Assembly (NCBI GenBank): GCA_037126765.1
Contig: JBBCBC010000027.1
Coordinates: 3,868,406 to 3,932,405, forward strand
Source: Stenogyne calaminthoides
Lineage: Eukaryota > Streptophyta > Magnoliopsida > Lamiales > Lamiaceae
DNA length: 64,000 bases
Direction: 5' to 3'
Part shown: positions 1-10,840 of the stretch, one piece after another
Layout of the letters: each line of letters begins with the position of its first letter
Numbering within the stretch: the stretch's first letter is position 1
Position numbers and translations under genes: made by a program
Notes under the pieces: model-generated
Told to the model about the DNA's origin: nothing
Database searches by the model: none
Seen by the model: the letters and a program-made list of their open reading frames with translations, nothing else

Positions 1-3000
1 GCAATAAATTATAAGAACACGTTGATTTCATGAAAAAATTACCTTGAAAATAGTCTTCTTCTTCAAATCATCGCCTTTTTCAACTGGACAAATGATTTCC
101 AGGAAATCTTCTCTCTTCTCAGCTCTTGAATTTCAATAGGACAATTTCAAATTTCAAATTTTTTCAAATGTGGGAGAAAGTATTGTTTGAGAGGGAAAAT
201 GGGGAGAAAGGTATGATGGGACTCCCCTCAACTTTCTTGGGAAACAATTAAATCAGTTTGTAGGGGGTTGAATTTTAATTTGGTCCGAATTATATTAATT
301 GGTAAAGGAAGGATAGAAATGTCACTTTTAATTTTAAGTAAACTACATAAAGGTGTTTGTAGTTACTAGAGATAAGAATAAGGAAAATGTAGCTAGTAGT
401 AATTGACCTAATTATTAATAGCTACAAAGTTTGGGAACAATTTATTAATATGTATAAAATGGATTGAATATGTTGTCAAAGTTGCACATAAAATATGCAA
501 ATACATATGCATATATACAATTATTTTGTACTTATTAATAAGTTGCAATTCAAAAATATATTTACGTGTAAGTCTTTTCTATTTAGTAATCACGATTTCT
601 GACTTTTAAAGATTTATCACTAATAATAAAATCCAAGGTCCAACAGTTGGACCAATAATATCTAGGTGTTATATTTACTTTAAATCATTTAAGATTTTTG
701 GTCGAACTGAAGATGTTATTTAATTACTTATTTTAATGATTCGATTCATCCTTTAGTTTCAGGATTTTATGATTTTCTCTTAAGTATGTACTTCTAGTTG
801 TAGCTATATTCATGTTGCCAAAACCAGTTATGCTATACCACGTGTGATTGAAATAAACATTCAAATAAAATATTATTCCTTGTGGGGTAAAAGTTACGGA
901 TTGATTAAAGTACACGCACATATAATTATACTTGGATTTGAAAGAAAATTTATCATTTATTATTGAGCTTGTTATTACAATAATTTGTTTATAGACAAGT
1001 ATCTTGGTACGTGTCAGTATGTCACATGCTCATATTATAATATTAACGTAACAAAAGCACCGACCCATAAAAAGATTAAGACAAATGATTAATCATAAGA
1101 AAAGCTAAATTAATTAAATTGTGGGACCACTTTATGTTCTCTTTCTTTTGTAGCCGTTGGGAAAAAAGAATGTTATATAACTTGATAAAATCAAATGAAT
1201 GAATTGGAGTATATAATTTGTATTTTTTTTAAATATGTACACTAGATATATTAAAACATGTAAATTTTTTTTATTAATATAAAGTGTATATATTAAATTT
1301 GTATTTAAATTGCACAATACACTTGGTACACACTAATTTATTAAAAAATGATATGATATGAATGGAATATTGTGTTTGAGTAATATATTAAGGAAAGATT
1401 TCTGAAAAATATATGAAAACCAAATATATATTCCTAAGCATTTGTAAAGAAATGCTATGAATTAATTAATACATGTATAATGTTTAAATCATAAATGAAG
1501 AAAAAAGAATTTTAAAAATTAATATTTAAGTAGTGCGTACATAGTATTTTACTCAAACATAAGACTGTCTGCATTCAGAGAAGGATACAGGGGATGCTAA
1601 AAAGGCTAGGAGGAGGTCGTCCCTCTTGTAATCTAATTTTTTTTATGTTTTTAATTTGTAAAATTTTATCATTTCGTCCACTTTAAAATAAAAAATACTT
1701 TCCCTTTTTTCCTTAAAAAATTTCGTCCACCTTGTAACGAAATCCTGATCCATCCCTATCTGCACTTATCCGAAAATTTTGAAACAGAAAAAAAAACAAT
1801 GAAATTAGTTACCAGTCCAACACCAAAAGTACTTGATAAAGTTTATTGTAATTTTTTTTTTTTTTGGGTGAGTATGAATACTCAGTATGAGCATGAAATA
1901 GTTATAAATGAAAATCACTTCCTTTTATTTTATTTTTTGTTTTGCAAATTGCCACTAATGTATAAGAGAAATAATTTTAAAAGATAAATCTGTAAAAAAA
2001 TCACACGCACACATAATTTTCTTCGACGATAAGAAAATGTTGTCCCACGAGTTAGCATAAAGTAAGTTGAATTAAATAATAGTACTGATATGATGAGATT
2101 ATATACCAACAATATTGTTATTATTTAGCAAAGACAAAGTTTAGGATACAAATTTGTATACATACAAATCTCAATTGAGACTCAATTTCATTTTACCCAA
2201 CCTATCATTGACCCCTTTTTGACCATCTGACCCGTTGACCCGCTGACCCTTTTTAAATTGATTGATTTGTATCTATACAAATCTGTACAATAGACTTACT
2301 TTTTAAAAATATACACAAGAGATTTCAAGTGTATCCATTAAAATAGATTTAAAAATATTTATAAGAAAAATTAATATCAAAATTCCAATGAGTTTTTTTT
2401 TTTTAAAAACAAAATTCGAATGAGTTGTTGTTTTTTTCAATTACATATTACAAAGGATTTTATTCGATTTAAAACATTGGTAAATCCTTCGGTCTTCTGT
2501 TACTATGTTTGTTTATTAACTGATCTTAAATTAAGATTTAATTAATATGTGATTGTGTTTTAAGAACAATAATTTAGAGGTTGCGTTTTAAAGACAATAA
2601 TTTTACGAACTTATTAAGTCTGGTAAATTTATAAATGTTGAACAATCGTACCACTCAAATGATATTTCAGTCCGACTTGAATTTATTTGAGCCCTATTAT
2701 TCTATATTTATAAATTTTAAAATATACATATATTTATAAATTTTAAAATATATTATTCTATTTATTTAAATTCGTAAATTTATTATCTTAAAATACGACT
2801 CCCCTAAATTACATGAAAAAAAAACATTTTTCCACTAATGTGCATAGTCATTTCGACTTTCTTTCTTCTTTTGAGAGAGAAAATAAATATACACCCACAT
2901 TTATTATACCTAAGGTCCTCAACCAAAACAGTTCACTTTTTCTAAAGAAAAGTGTAGAATATCAATGTAGTACCTCTTGTATTACTTTCAGTACACTCAA

Positions 3001-3337
3001 CCCAGAACCAGAAAAAATGAGTTTTGGTCAACCTCGCAATTGAGAGTCATGTCTTTTTCAGTATAATATGGACAAAAGTAATGGTTTCAGAATTCCCAAC
3101 TTAAATCATAATGACATTTTTACAATTTTTATTAAATTAAAAAGTAAATTTATTTTTCAACTAATCTTTATTAGATGCCAAGTCTTGGGACAAAAATATT
3201 AAATGCACCACGTGCACCATTAAATTCAAGTATTAGTTATTTTCATTTAATATTATTTAAAAAAACGCTTAAATTTAATGATGTATTTGGTGCATGCAAT
3301 ACTTTATCGAGAAGAATGTGTCAAGGGATGAGGATGA
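1..3337. other. AT-rich intergenic DNA, no gene recognised
   Basis: No open frame here looks like a protein; the short open stretches are chance. At 2145-2290 an imperfect inverted repeat (GATACAAATTTGTAT-like arms on both sides, with GACCCGTTGACCCGCTGACCC-type triplication inside) looks like a small non-autonomous element. Near 2700-2753 a unit of about 26 bp rich in A and T is repeated twice. On the minus strand at about 44-118 there is a short open stretch ending in a good splice donor (AAG then GTAATT). It could be a leader or inner exon of a gene to the left, but it has no start codon and I do not call it. Confidence 0.6.
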
Positions 3338-5167
3338 TGTTGGGGAATGATTCGCACAGATCTATTCGGGGTGAATATTTAAATACAAATTTAATTCATT
3401 AATTATTACTAGCATGAATTAATCCTATATTAATTCAAATAATAATTGCAACAACATATCATGCAATAAAAAGCCACGAAAACCTCCACGTCGCGGAATC
3501 TACGGGTTTACGTGAACGCGTTCTCTCGGGATGGCGGTGACTTGATCGGACGGACTAACCAAAAGGACTTCCCAAGTATTCCCTTAGCCCCTTGCTCGAC
3601 AATCCGGTTGGAAGGATACTTCATGAACAATTAACAAAAGGAAAGAATAAACTTTGTTGCACCACTTATGTGGATTTGCTAATATTTCCAAAGACACGAA
3701 ATTGTCTTGGGAATGAACTAATCATCCCCTATTTATAGGAGAGGAGGGCACGAAATTTTGGTGGTTTTTCAATGTGGGAAAAGACTTTTCGTTACCAAAA
3801 ATCTTGAATATATCCCATATATTCTTTTTTCATAATTAAAATATTCCACAAAAATCCACCTCCTCTTTTTATGGTATAATTTTCTAAAACTTGAGCAAGA
3901 TTCCAAGATTTAGATCTTCTTGAATTTATGAGATATTCTTGTATTTCAAGAAATACATATCTTCCATAATATCTTTTCAAGAAAATCAAGAAAATCTTTC
4001 TTGCCTCTATTTTCCAAAAAAATTAAAATCTCTCTTATGAATAACCAAGTGGGAGATTTCTTGAATTTAATGAGATAATCTTGTATTCCAAGAATACATA
4101 TCTTCATTCCATAACAAAATTCAAAGAAAATCTTTCTTTTTTATTCATAATTTTGAAAATAATGGGAAATATAAGCAACAATATTTATTTTATTTTAATC
4201 ACCTTTTTTCGTTATTGACTATATGTTGGGCTACTCGGGGGGCCTTTAGGAGAATTAAGATTGGACTTCTAATGGATCTTGAATATCTAATATTGAGCCA
4301 CAATATAATTCAAGCCCATAAATATTAATTAATCCCACTACATAATTAATATTGCATTATCCATCTTAACCCATATTACAAAACAATATGGCTCCGGTCA
4401 TTATTTCCGTGTTTAAGATTATCTAGCCCATTAATTAATTCAAGCCAATCAAATAGCTTTCCATTAATTAATATCTTTTGTCCCTTGGTCGGCGAAACGA
4501 TTCAACATTATTATCCATACCCTAAACAAATTCCACTTGCAAGATTTGGTATGATAAAACTTATGAACCTCCCAAGGGGGCAAATCAAACAAAGCGTCTT
4601 GACACGATTCTTCAGATTAAATCTTAGAAATCACATGTGACCAATAATATTGCCCAAGATAAAATACGATTGAATCTCTCTCGATTAAGCTACCCATGAT
4701 AAGTCAAAGCAATAGTTACCGATGCCACGTGATCCTATTTCAGGATTTGGTTAAACAACGAACCACTGAGGTCTAATTCTTCCATGTTCGGGCTCAAAGA
4801 ATTTATCCTCCTCAGAGGTCCTATTCAACAAGATCGATCATGCACTAGTGTAATCTCTTGGTCAAGACAAACCAATCCCGAGCCTTTACACCTCAACCTT
4901 TCGCGATGGTTGTTCATTTCCATCTAGGGTCGTGAATGGCGTACTTATAGTTACAAAGGATCATTAATTTAATCTTCGTGATCGGGTATCACTAAATTAA
5001 CTACAAAGTAACACGTCTTTAATTATTGAACAGTTATGCAATAAATATATATAACATTCAATCATATTTAAAGCATCAGTGATAAACAATTTATTTCAGT
5101 AAATAAGTCTGGAAATTCAGTTTCGATTATACAAAGTAAAAGCATACTTTTCAGTATAATCCCAACA
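3338..5167 (-). repeat. Solo LTR of a Copia-type retrotransposon
   Basis: This 1830-bp block begins TGTTGGGG and ends CCCAACA. It is flanked by a perfect 5-bp target duplication, GATGA, at 3333-3337 and 5168-5172. It is the same family and orientation as the LTRs of the complete element at 38355-47591, sharing the terminal block with CAGATCTATTCGGG, the CTATTTATAG TATA-like box read from the other strand, and the inner CCTCAGTGG-type block. No internal sequence is attached, so it arose by LTR-LTR recombination. The LTR is read on the minus strand. It is visibly more diverged than the pair at 38355 and 45747, so it is probably older. Confidence 0.9.
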
Positions 5168-5506
5168 GATGATTGGAGTAGTGAATAATGTGATTAGGAA
5201 ATAAGAGGATAAAGATGATTCTCCGGTGATAAATTTTGGTGGTACTAGAAATAAGACGGAAAAAAAGAGTGAAATGTATAATTAAGTGCAACTTTTAAAT
5301 ATAAAATGGTTCAAATGTAATGATATAAAATTATTCCATAAAAATTGTCATATAGTTTTACATCTTCCTCTAAAACATATTATTTTGGATGTTAAACAAT
5401 ATTTAAAGACTATTTTTTTATCGTATTATTATGAACTTATTTGCAACATCTAGTCAACAGAGTGAAAGTGTTTTTCTTTAAGTGGAAGCGACCCATCTTT
5501 AAAGAT

Positions 5507-6780
5507 TTTTTTTTTGATCGGGTAAATAAAATTTTATAAAAGAGCTTAGAGTACAAGGGGTACCCCAACCCTTTACAAGAAATAGTTATACATCTTAAAT
5601 AACACAAGAAATAAACTATCATATCGACCCCCACTATCTACGCATCTTAGCAAGATCTAGGATTTGACAACCAATTTACATAAGAAATCTCCTTATCTAT
5701 AATATCTTTCGACCCTAGCCAAGACCAGATTTTCGCTTTTACTTCTTCAATGACTTTTATGGGATTCGGAGCTTCCCCGTTGAATATCAAGTCGTTCCTT
5801 AAGTTCCAAATTGTCCACACAATACACACACAAACAGTTGTCGATTTTCTTGTCTTAGAATCTGAATTAAAAAAGTTATCATGTTGAAGGAAATTAACAA
5901 TAGGATCCAAATGTTGGACTATTGAAAACTTCGTCCAAGCATAGACTGAATTCCAGATTTTTCGGGCAAGATCACAATTGAAAAAAAGATGGCCAATGTT
6001 TTCTTCTTCTCCACCACATAAAGCGCAAGTAACATCTTCATTAGACAAAATAATACCTCTGTTTTGTAGACTTGTTCTTGTCGGCATTCTCTTTTGTAGC
6101 ACTTTCCACACAATTGCTTGAACTCTTCTTGGCGCGTAGCAACTCCATAGTCTCTTGAAGCTTTCCTCCTTTTATCTATCGGTCACCCTCACTTCTTCGG
6201 TTTTAATCTCGTAGGCATCTTTAGTATTGAATAGTCCGTCCTTCCACTTCCAAAAATCAGCCTCCTCACTATTTGTTTTGTACCTGTTTACAACATTAAG
6301 CAAATCATTAACCATCTCCTCCTCCCTCTCTCTCAATGTTCTCTTCCACTTTAATTCCCAGCCCCAATTTCCATCTACCCAACTCCCCATCTCCTGAATT
6401 AATAACACCTGCTGATCACTTAATCTATAAAGCCTAGGAAATTTTAATTTCATCACTCCCCCCCCAATCCACCCATCCTCCCAAAAAACAGTTTTATCAT
6501 CTCTTCCCACCACTCTTTCTAATTCGTCCCTCAAACCCCCCCTCCCTCGGATCCCCATAAAATTTTACAGATATCCTTCCACCAACCCGACACCGCCCCA
6601 ACCCCTCTCCTCCCTCCATTGTTATCCCCCCTCATTACATCAAACGGTTTTTTGCCATATTTTGACTCAATAACCCTAACCCACAACCTACTTGGTTCAT
6701 TTAAAAACCTCCACACCCATTTTCTCAAAAGAACTTCGTTAAAGACCCCCAAATTTTTAATCCCCAATCCACCTCATAAG
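5507..6780 (-). pseudogene. 5'-truncated L1-like LINE, ORF2 C-terminal end
   Basis: On the minus strand three open pieces (6767-6531, 6558-6172, 6111-5647) give the C-terminal half of a plant LINE ORF2. The first has GIKNLGVFNEVLLRKWVWRF, the region after the reverse transcriptase core. The middle piece has the FWEDGW-type segment. The last is a zf-RVT domain with CALCGGEEENIGHLFFNC (Cys-Cys...His...Cys) followed by the WTIWNLRNDLIFNG motif. The 3' end is a T-run at about 5507-5516 on the + strand, which is the poly(A) tail. The 5' side stops at about 6780, and the reverse transcriptase core and endonuclease are absent. The frame changes between pieces show it is dead. Its 3' sequence (GAGTACAAGGGGTAC) resembles that of the LINE at 37865. 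Confidence 0.85.
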
Positions 6781-6952
6781 CTGAGCGCAATATTGTATGT
6801 CAACTACTGATACTTTTGATCCAAACCATTGAAATATTATTGTGTTCCATTAGTGGTTAATAACATTACCAATATACGTTAAACGATATCACCTCATAAG
6901 CTGCGCGCAATATTGTATGTCAACTACTGATACTCTTGATCCAAACCATTGA
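6770..6952. repeat. Direct repeat, two 63-bp units at 120-bp spacing
   Basis: The unit starting ACCTCATAAGCTG and ending ATCCAAACCATTGA occurs at 6770-6832 and again at 6890-6952 with only about two mismatches. The 57 bp between them is unrelated. The first unit directly abuts the truncated 5' end of the LINE at 5507-6780, so one copy may be a product of that insertion or of repair at the junction. Confidence 0.8.
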
Positions 6953-6959
6953 TTACTCT

Positions 6960-7430
6960 ATATGTAATGAATTAACGAGTTAGTTAGGCCACGTTTGTTT
7001 TCAGCTTGAGGTGGAAGGGGCAAATTCGGGTGGAGAAAACCCGAAAGTGAATTCATTGTGAAACCCGAAATCAATTCGCGCAACCAAAAAATTGAAATGA
7101 AAAGGCGGTTTTTTTGGCGGCGGCGACAGATGTAATGGGGGTGTGGGCAGAGAGAATTTGAGTCTTTTGGGTGGGAGGGTGGGGGGCGAAAAAAAGGAGA
7201 GAATGAGGGGCTGGTGAGGTTAATTTAATTTATTGGGTTGGGGAGCAAAATTTAAGTGTTTGGTGAATATAAGGGTGTAATTGTCCACTTTTGCACCTTA
7301 GAGTGCTACTAAAAAGTGGTAGCACTTAGGAGTAATGATGGCTAAAAAATAGTACTTTTAAGTAATTTTCCCTATATAGATCTTTTACTACAGAGTGAAG
7401 GTTGTAAACTAATTTCACCACAAAAATTAT
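6960..7430. other. Intergenic, purine-rich patch and a hairpin
   Basis: No gene is visible. 7000-7230 is unusually G-rich for the area. At about 7300-7328 AGTGCTACT and AGTGGTAGCACT form a stem around a short A-rich loop. GGCCACGTTTGTTTTC near 6987 resembles the end of a Tourist-type element, but I could not find a matching far end. Confidence 0.4.
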
Positions 7431-7440
7431 TTTATATAAG

Positions 7441-7723
7441 GGCTAAGTCTTGTGCGTATTCATATGCGCGCACCGTGCATTTATAATGCATTTTAAAACC
7501 GTACAACTTGTTATACTGAAAGATGCAACTTTTCATACTAAAAGATGCAACTTGTTTATACTGAAACATGCAACTTGTTTATACTGAAACATGCAATTAT
7601 ATTTTCATATTAATAGTTGCACGATTCAGTATAAATAAATTGCATCTTTCACTATAATAAGTTGCATTGTTCTAAAATATACTGTGAGTGGACAGTACAC
7701 CTAGATACACATAAGGCTTACTC
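7441..7723. mobile_element. MULE-type miniature element
   Basis: A 283-bp element with 9-bp target duplications TTATATAAG at 7432-7440 and 7724-7732. Its inverted ends are GGGCTAAGTCTTGTGCGTAT on the left and, read inward from the right, GAGTAAGCCTTATGTGTAT. The 9-bp duplication fits Mutator-like elements. Inside, a unit of about 23 bp (GATGCAACTTGTTTATACTG and variants) is repeated about four times. There is no coding capacity. A decayed relative with the same CATACAACTTGTTTATA motif lies at about 9010-9340. Confidence 0.8.
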
Positions 7724-7749
7724 TTATATAAGACCAACGCTTATAAGGT

Positions 7750-8200
7750 TAAGCAAAAACTTTTGTGAACTGGAGTTCACGTGAACTCCTTTTTTTTTAT
7801 AATATAACTGTGATGTATAAACAATATTTACTTTTATGCATATCCACTATCAATTATTTAAGAAATCAAATATTTTTTTTAAAATAGCAAATAATATATA
7901 TACATAACAATAACACTCGAAAAATAAAATTTATTTAAATTCAAATTCACATGAGACTACTGTCACCGTCTTAGAAAAAATAGTCACGTTATATCAAAAT
8001 ATTATGAGTAACATTTATGTGAATCAGGTCTATACATGAACTCAATCACTGTTATGTGTAAAAACTATCGTTGTTATGCACATTAACTTTCACCGTTTAA
8101 AAATATAAAATATTTTTTAAATAATGATAATTTTTATACATAACACTGATACTAAAATAAATCAAGTTCATGATGAGCTTGAATTTACACAAATTTTTAT
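7750..8200. mobile_element. Two adjacent miniature elements of one family
   Basis: Two neighbouring units, about 7750-7990 and 8000-8200, carry imperfect inverted ends built around GTTCAC/GTGAAC or TACATGAACTC. They share inner motifs such as CACTGTTATGTGTAAAAA and TATAAAATATTTTTTAAA. The same family recurs at about 8850-9000 (partial) and twice at 61435-61990. They have no coding capacity. I could not fix the superfamily because the target duplications are unclear. Confidence 0.6.
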
Positions 8201-8216
8201 CAAATATTATTGTAAT

Positions 8217-8729
8217 AAGTGTTTTCAAAAACCGGTTGAACCGGTCGAACCGTGAACCGCTCATGTCACCAGTCCAATCATTCCTTAAAAACGGTTAATC
8301 CGATTTTATTATTTTTATTATTTATTAAATCACTTTTCATAATTTTTTCATAATTTTTTTATAAATCTCTCCGTATAATGTTATTGTTTTAATCTCAATA
8401 TCATTTTCTCCTTCATAAATTAATTCACAAGTCATCAACTTCATTTAATCTCTTACCGCCGTCACATACTGTGTGGAATTAATCCACAACGCCATCATCT
8501 CTGGTCTTCAAACTCTATTGTATTTATTTTAATATAAGACTTATAAGTTATAAATTAGTATAATTTTTTTTATGAATAAATATTTATTTTTTAATGTAAC
8601 ATACAAAATATAAAAAAATATGCATAAATCAATTTAACCGTTGAACCGGCGGTTCAACCGGTTCAATCAAGTGGACCGACAACTGATGCCCAAACCGGTT
8701 TGGTCGCCGGTTCGATTATGAACACACTG
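8217..8729. mobile_element. hAT-type miniature element with ACCGGTT-rich arms
   Basis: A 513-bp element flanked by a perfect 8-bp duplication ATTGTAAT at 8209-8216 and 8730-8737, as hAT elements make. The ends AAGTGTTTTC and (from the right) CAGTGTGTTC are inverted copies. Both subterminal regions are dense in AACCGGTT and GAACCGG motifs in opposite orientation, while the centre is AT-rich. There is no open frame, so it is non-autonomous. Confidence 0.85.
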
Positions 8730-8737
8730 ATTGTAAT

Positions 8738-9840
8738 CATATTTATAATTTAGTTATTCTTTTGGTATATGATACAATTCACACACTAAATAGGAAATTA
8801 TATGATTTAATAAGATAATCTAACAAATATATTGAGTGTATTACACCAACACAAAAATTTACGTGAACTTGAGTTTATGATGAATTTTATTTTATTGTAC
8901 AAAATTATTACTATTTAAAAAATATTTTAAATTATAATAATTTTAACGCATAACAATATTTTTTGTACATAAAATTGATAGAATTAATGTATAGACCAGA
9001 TTCACGTACTCATAGTTAAGCCTTTTATGCATCGTGCATTCATAATGCATTTTAGAACCATACAACTTGTTTATATTGAACCGCGCAATTATTAATATTG
9101 AAAAACACTTGCACGATTTAGTGTAAATAAATAGTATATTTGAATATAACAAATTATATGATTTTAAAGGTTAAATCTTTAGATGATTCAAAAAGCACTA
9201 ATGTCTTTCGTTTATGATTTTAAAATCATACAACTTATTATACTAAAATATACAATTTATTTAAACTAAATCGTTCAATTAAAAATTCACTATAAATAAA
9301 CAATCTTTCACCGATATGCACGAGATTAAGTTAGCCATGCATAAATCAGTGTCCTCTCTAATCGAATCTAGTATAATTAAATTTCAACTCATCTAGTCAC
9401 ACCGAAACAAACTCAATCAAATGCATGTTTAGAGTTTCGTTATTGATTCATTGAATATGTACAAATTAATTAAATATTTTATTTGAACGTGGTCAAATTG
9501 ATAAATTAAACATGTATGTATGCAAACGAATTATTAGAAAGTCCATATGATTCCAAAATCAGGTCTTGTCTAAAACCTGGATTCTTGTCAATCACAATTA
9601 TAAAATCTACATAATAAATCAAATAAAAAATAAATAAAAAATTATTTAATGCATACCATAGTACTATCTCCACCCCACTGAGTCAGAATATCCAAGAATA
9701 AATGTAGTCTGACTATAATTAATCACAATAAATATTTTCTGTCGTAACAGTAATTTACTATAGTAACTTCATTTTCCTATCTCTTACATGTACCATCTCT
9801 AAATAAAATAATTGATTATCAAATGGTATTTATTTTTATA
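8738..9840. other. AT-rich intergenic DNA with decayed miniature elements
   Basis: 8850-9000 carries a partial copy of the TGAACTC/TGTTATG family. 9010-9340 carries a decayed relative of the MULE-type element at 7441, with AACTTGTTTATATTGAA repeats. No gene is visible. Confidence 0.5.
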
Positions 9841-9847
9841 AAGTGCG

Positions 9848-9855
9848 TATATAAA
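9848..9855 (+). promoter_or_regulatory. Candidate TATA box of the CESA gene
   Basis: TATATAAA in a GCG-flanked context is the best TATA match upstream of the CESA start codon. Transcription would begin near 9880 and give a leader of about 960 nt with CT-rich tracts (CTCTCTCT around 10063-10105 and at 10254-10262). Such a long leader could hold an intron, but I could not define one. A start site nearer the gene is equally possible. Confidence 0.35.
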
Positions 9856-10504
9856 CGCGTTTTAACTTTCCATCAAAGCGCGTTTTCTTTTCTTTCTCTA
9901 AAAATTGATGGGACTGGATATACTTAAAACAGGGAAAAAGTGAAAGTACCATTAAGAAAGTGGAAGGTACAAGCACTGGAAACAGACAGAGATACACAAA
10001 ATATACAGCACAAAACCAAACAGAGTTAGCTGGATTGCAAAAACAGAGCATTGCTCACATCATTCTCTCTCTAACTTTCTCTCTCCTCAAATTTATTACT
10101 CTCTCTCACACACTAACACACATATTTTTTTTCCAATATTAAATTAGAGGGGGGATTTGTTTGGTACATGCTTGAATTATTTAACAATAATTTGAGGAAT
10201 TTAAGTCCACTCACATCTCACTTTCTTATTCTATCAAATCAAATAAACACACACTCTCTCTCTAGGGTCCAGCCATATTACAGTGCTTGTAAAATCTTTA
10301 ATTAAATAAAATTCTACATTTTTCAAGAAACACAAATACAAGGCCTTTTGGGTTTTTCTTGACTTTCCAGAATTCTGTAACATAAGTTTTTCTTTCTTGC
10401 CATTTTTAATAAAAATCACTTCTTTTCTCCAATTGGGGTCTCCTTAATTTTATACGAGTGCTTGTCCCAATGTGGGGATTTTGAGTGAGCGGTGAATTCT
10501 ACAA

Positions 10505-10531
10505 ATGGGGTTTACAGCACTCAGATTTTAG
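10505..10531 (+). other. Possible short upstream ORF in the CESA leader
   Basis: ATG to TAG with eight sense codons, inside the presumed leader and 309 nt before the main stop-free frame. If retained in the mature mRNA it could damp translation of CESA. It is only a sequence possibility; splicing of the leader or a later transcription start would remove it. Confidence 0.25.
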
Positions 10532-10840
10532 AGAAAAACCCTCGCCCCCCTTTTTTCATTCCGCCTTTGTAATCGATTGAATCTTGGGGGTGGATTTGGT
10601 GCATTTGATTGAGATTTTGGGCACAGAAAAAGCCGGATTTTAGACGCGTTTTTGTGGGTATTGAGAGCTGAATCTCGACTGGGGTTTTAAGTGTGAATTT
10701 GTATAAGATTTTGGGTCTCTTTTTGCAAAATTTGTTGACTCTTTGAAGCCGAATCAAGAATTTGGCTTTTTGAGAAACGCCCAGCTGGGTTTCTGTGGTA
10801 AGGGATTGAAAATATTGGGGTGGGATTTTCTTGAGCAAAA

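Noticed and set aside
44..118. Minus-strand open stretch ending in a splice donor at the left edge
   Set aside because: No start codon, an in-frame stop just upstream, and no recognisable domain. It could be part of a gene outside the window, but that cannot be supported.
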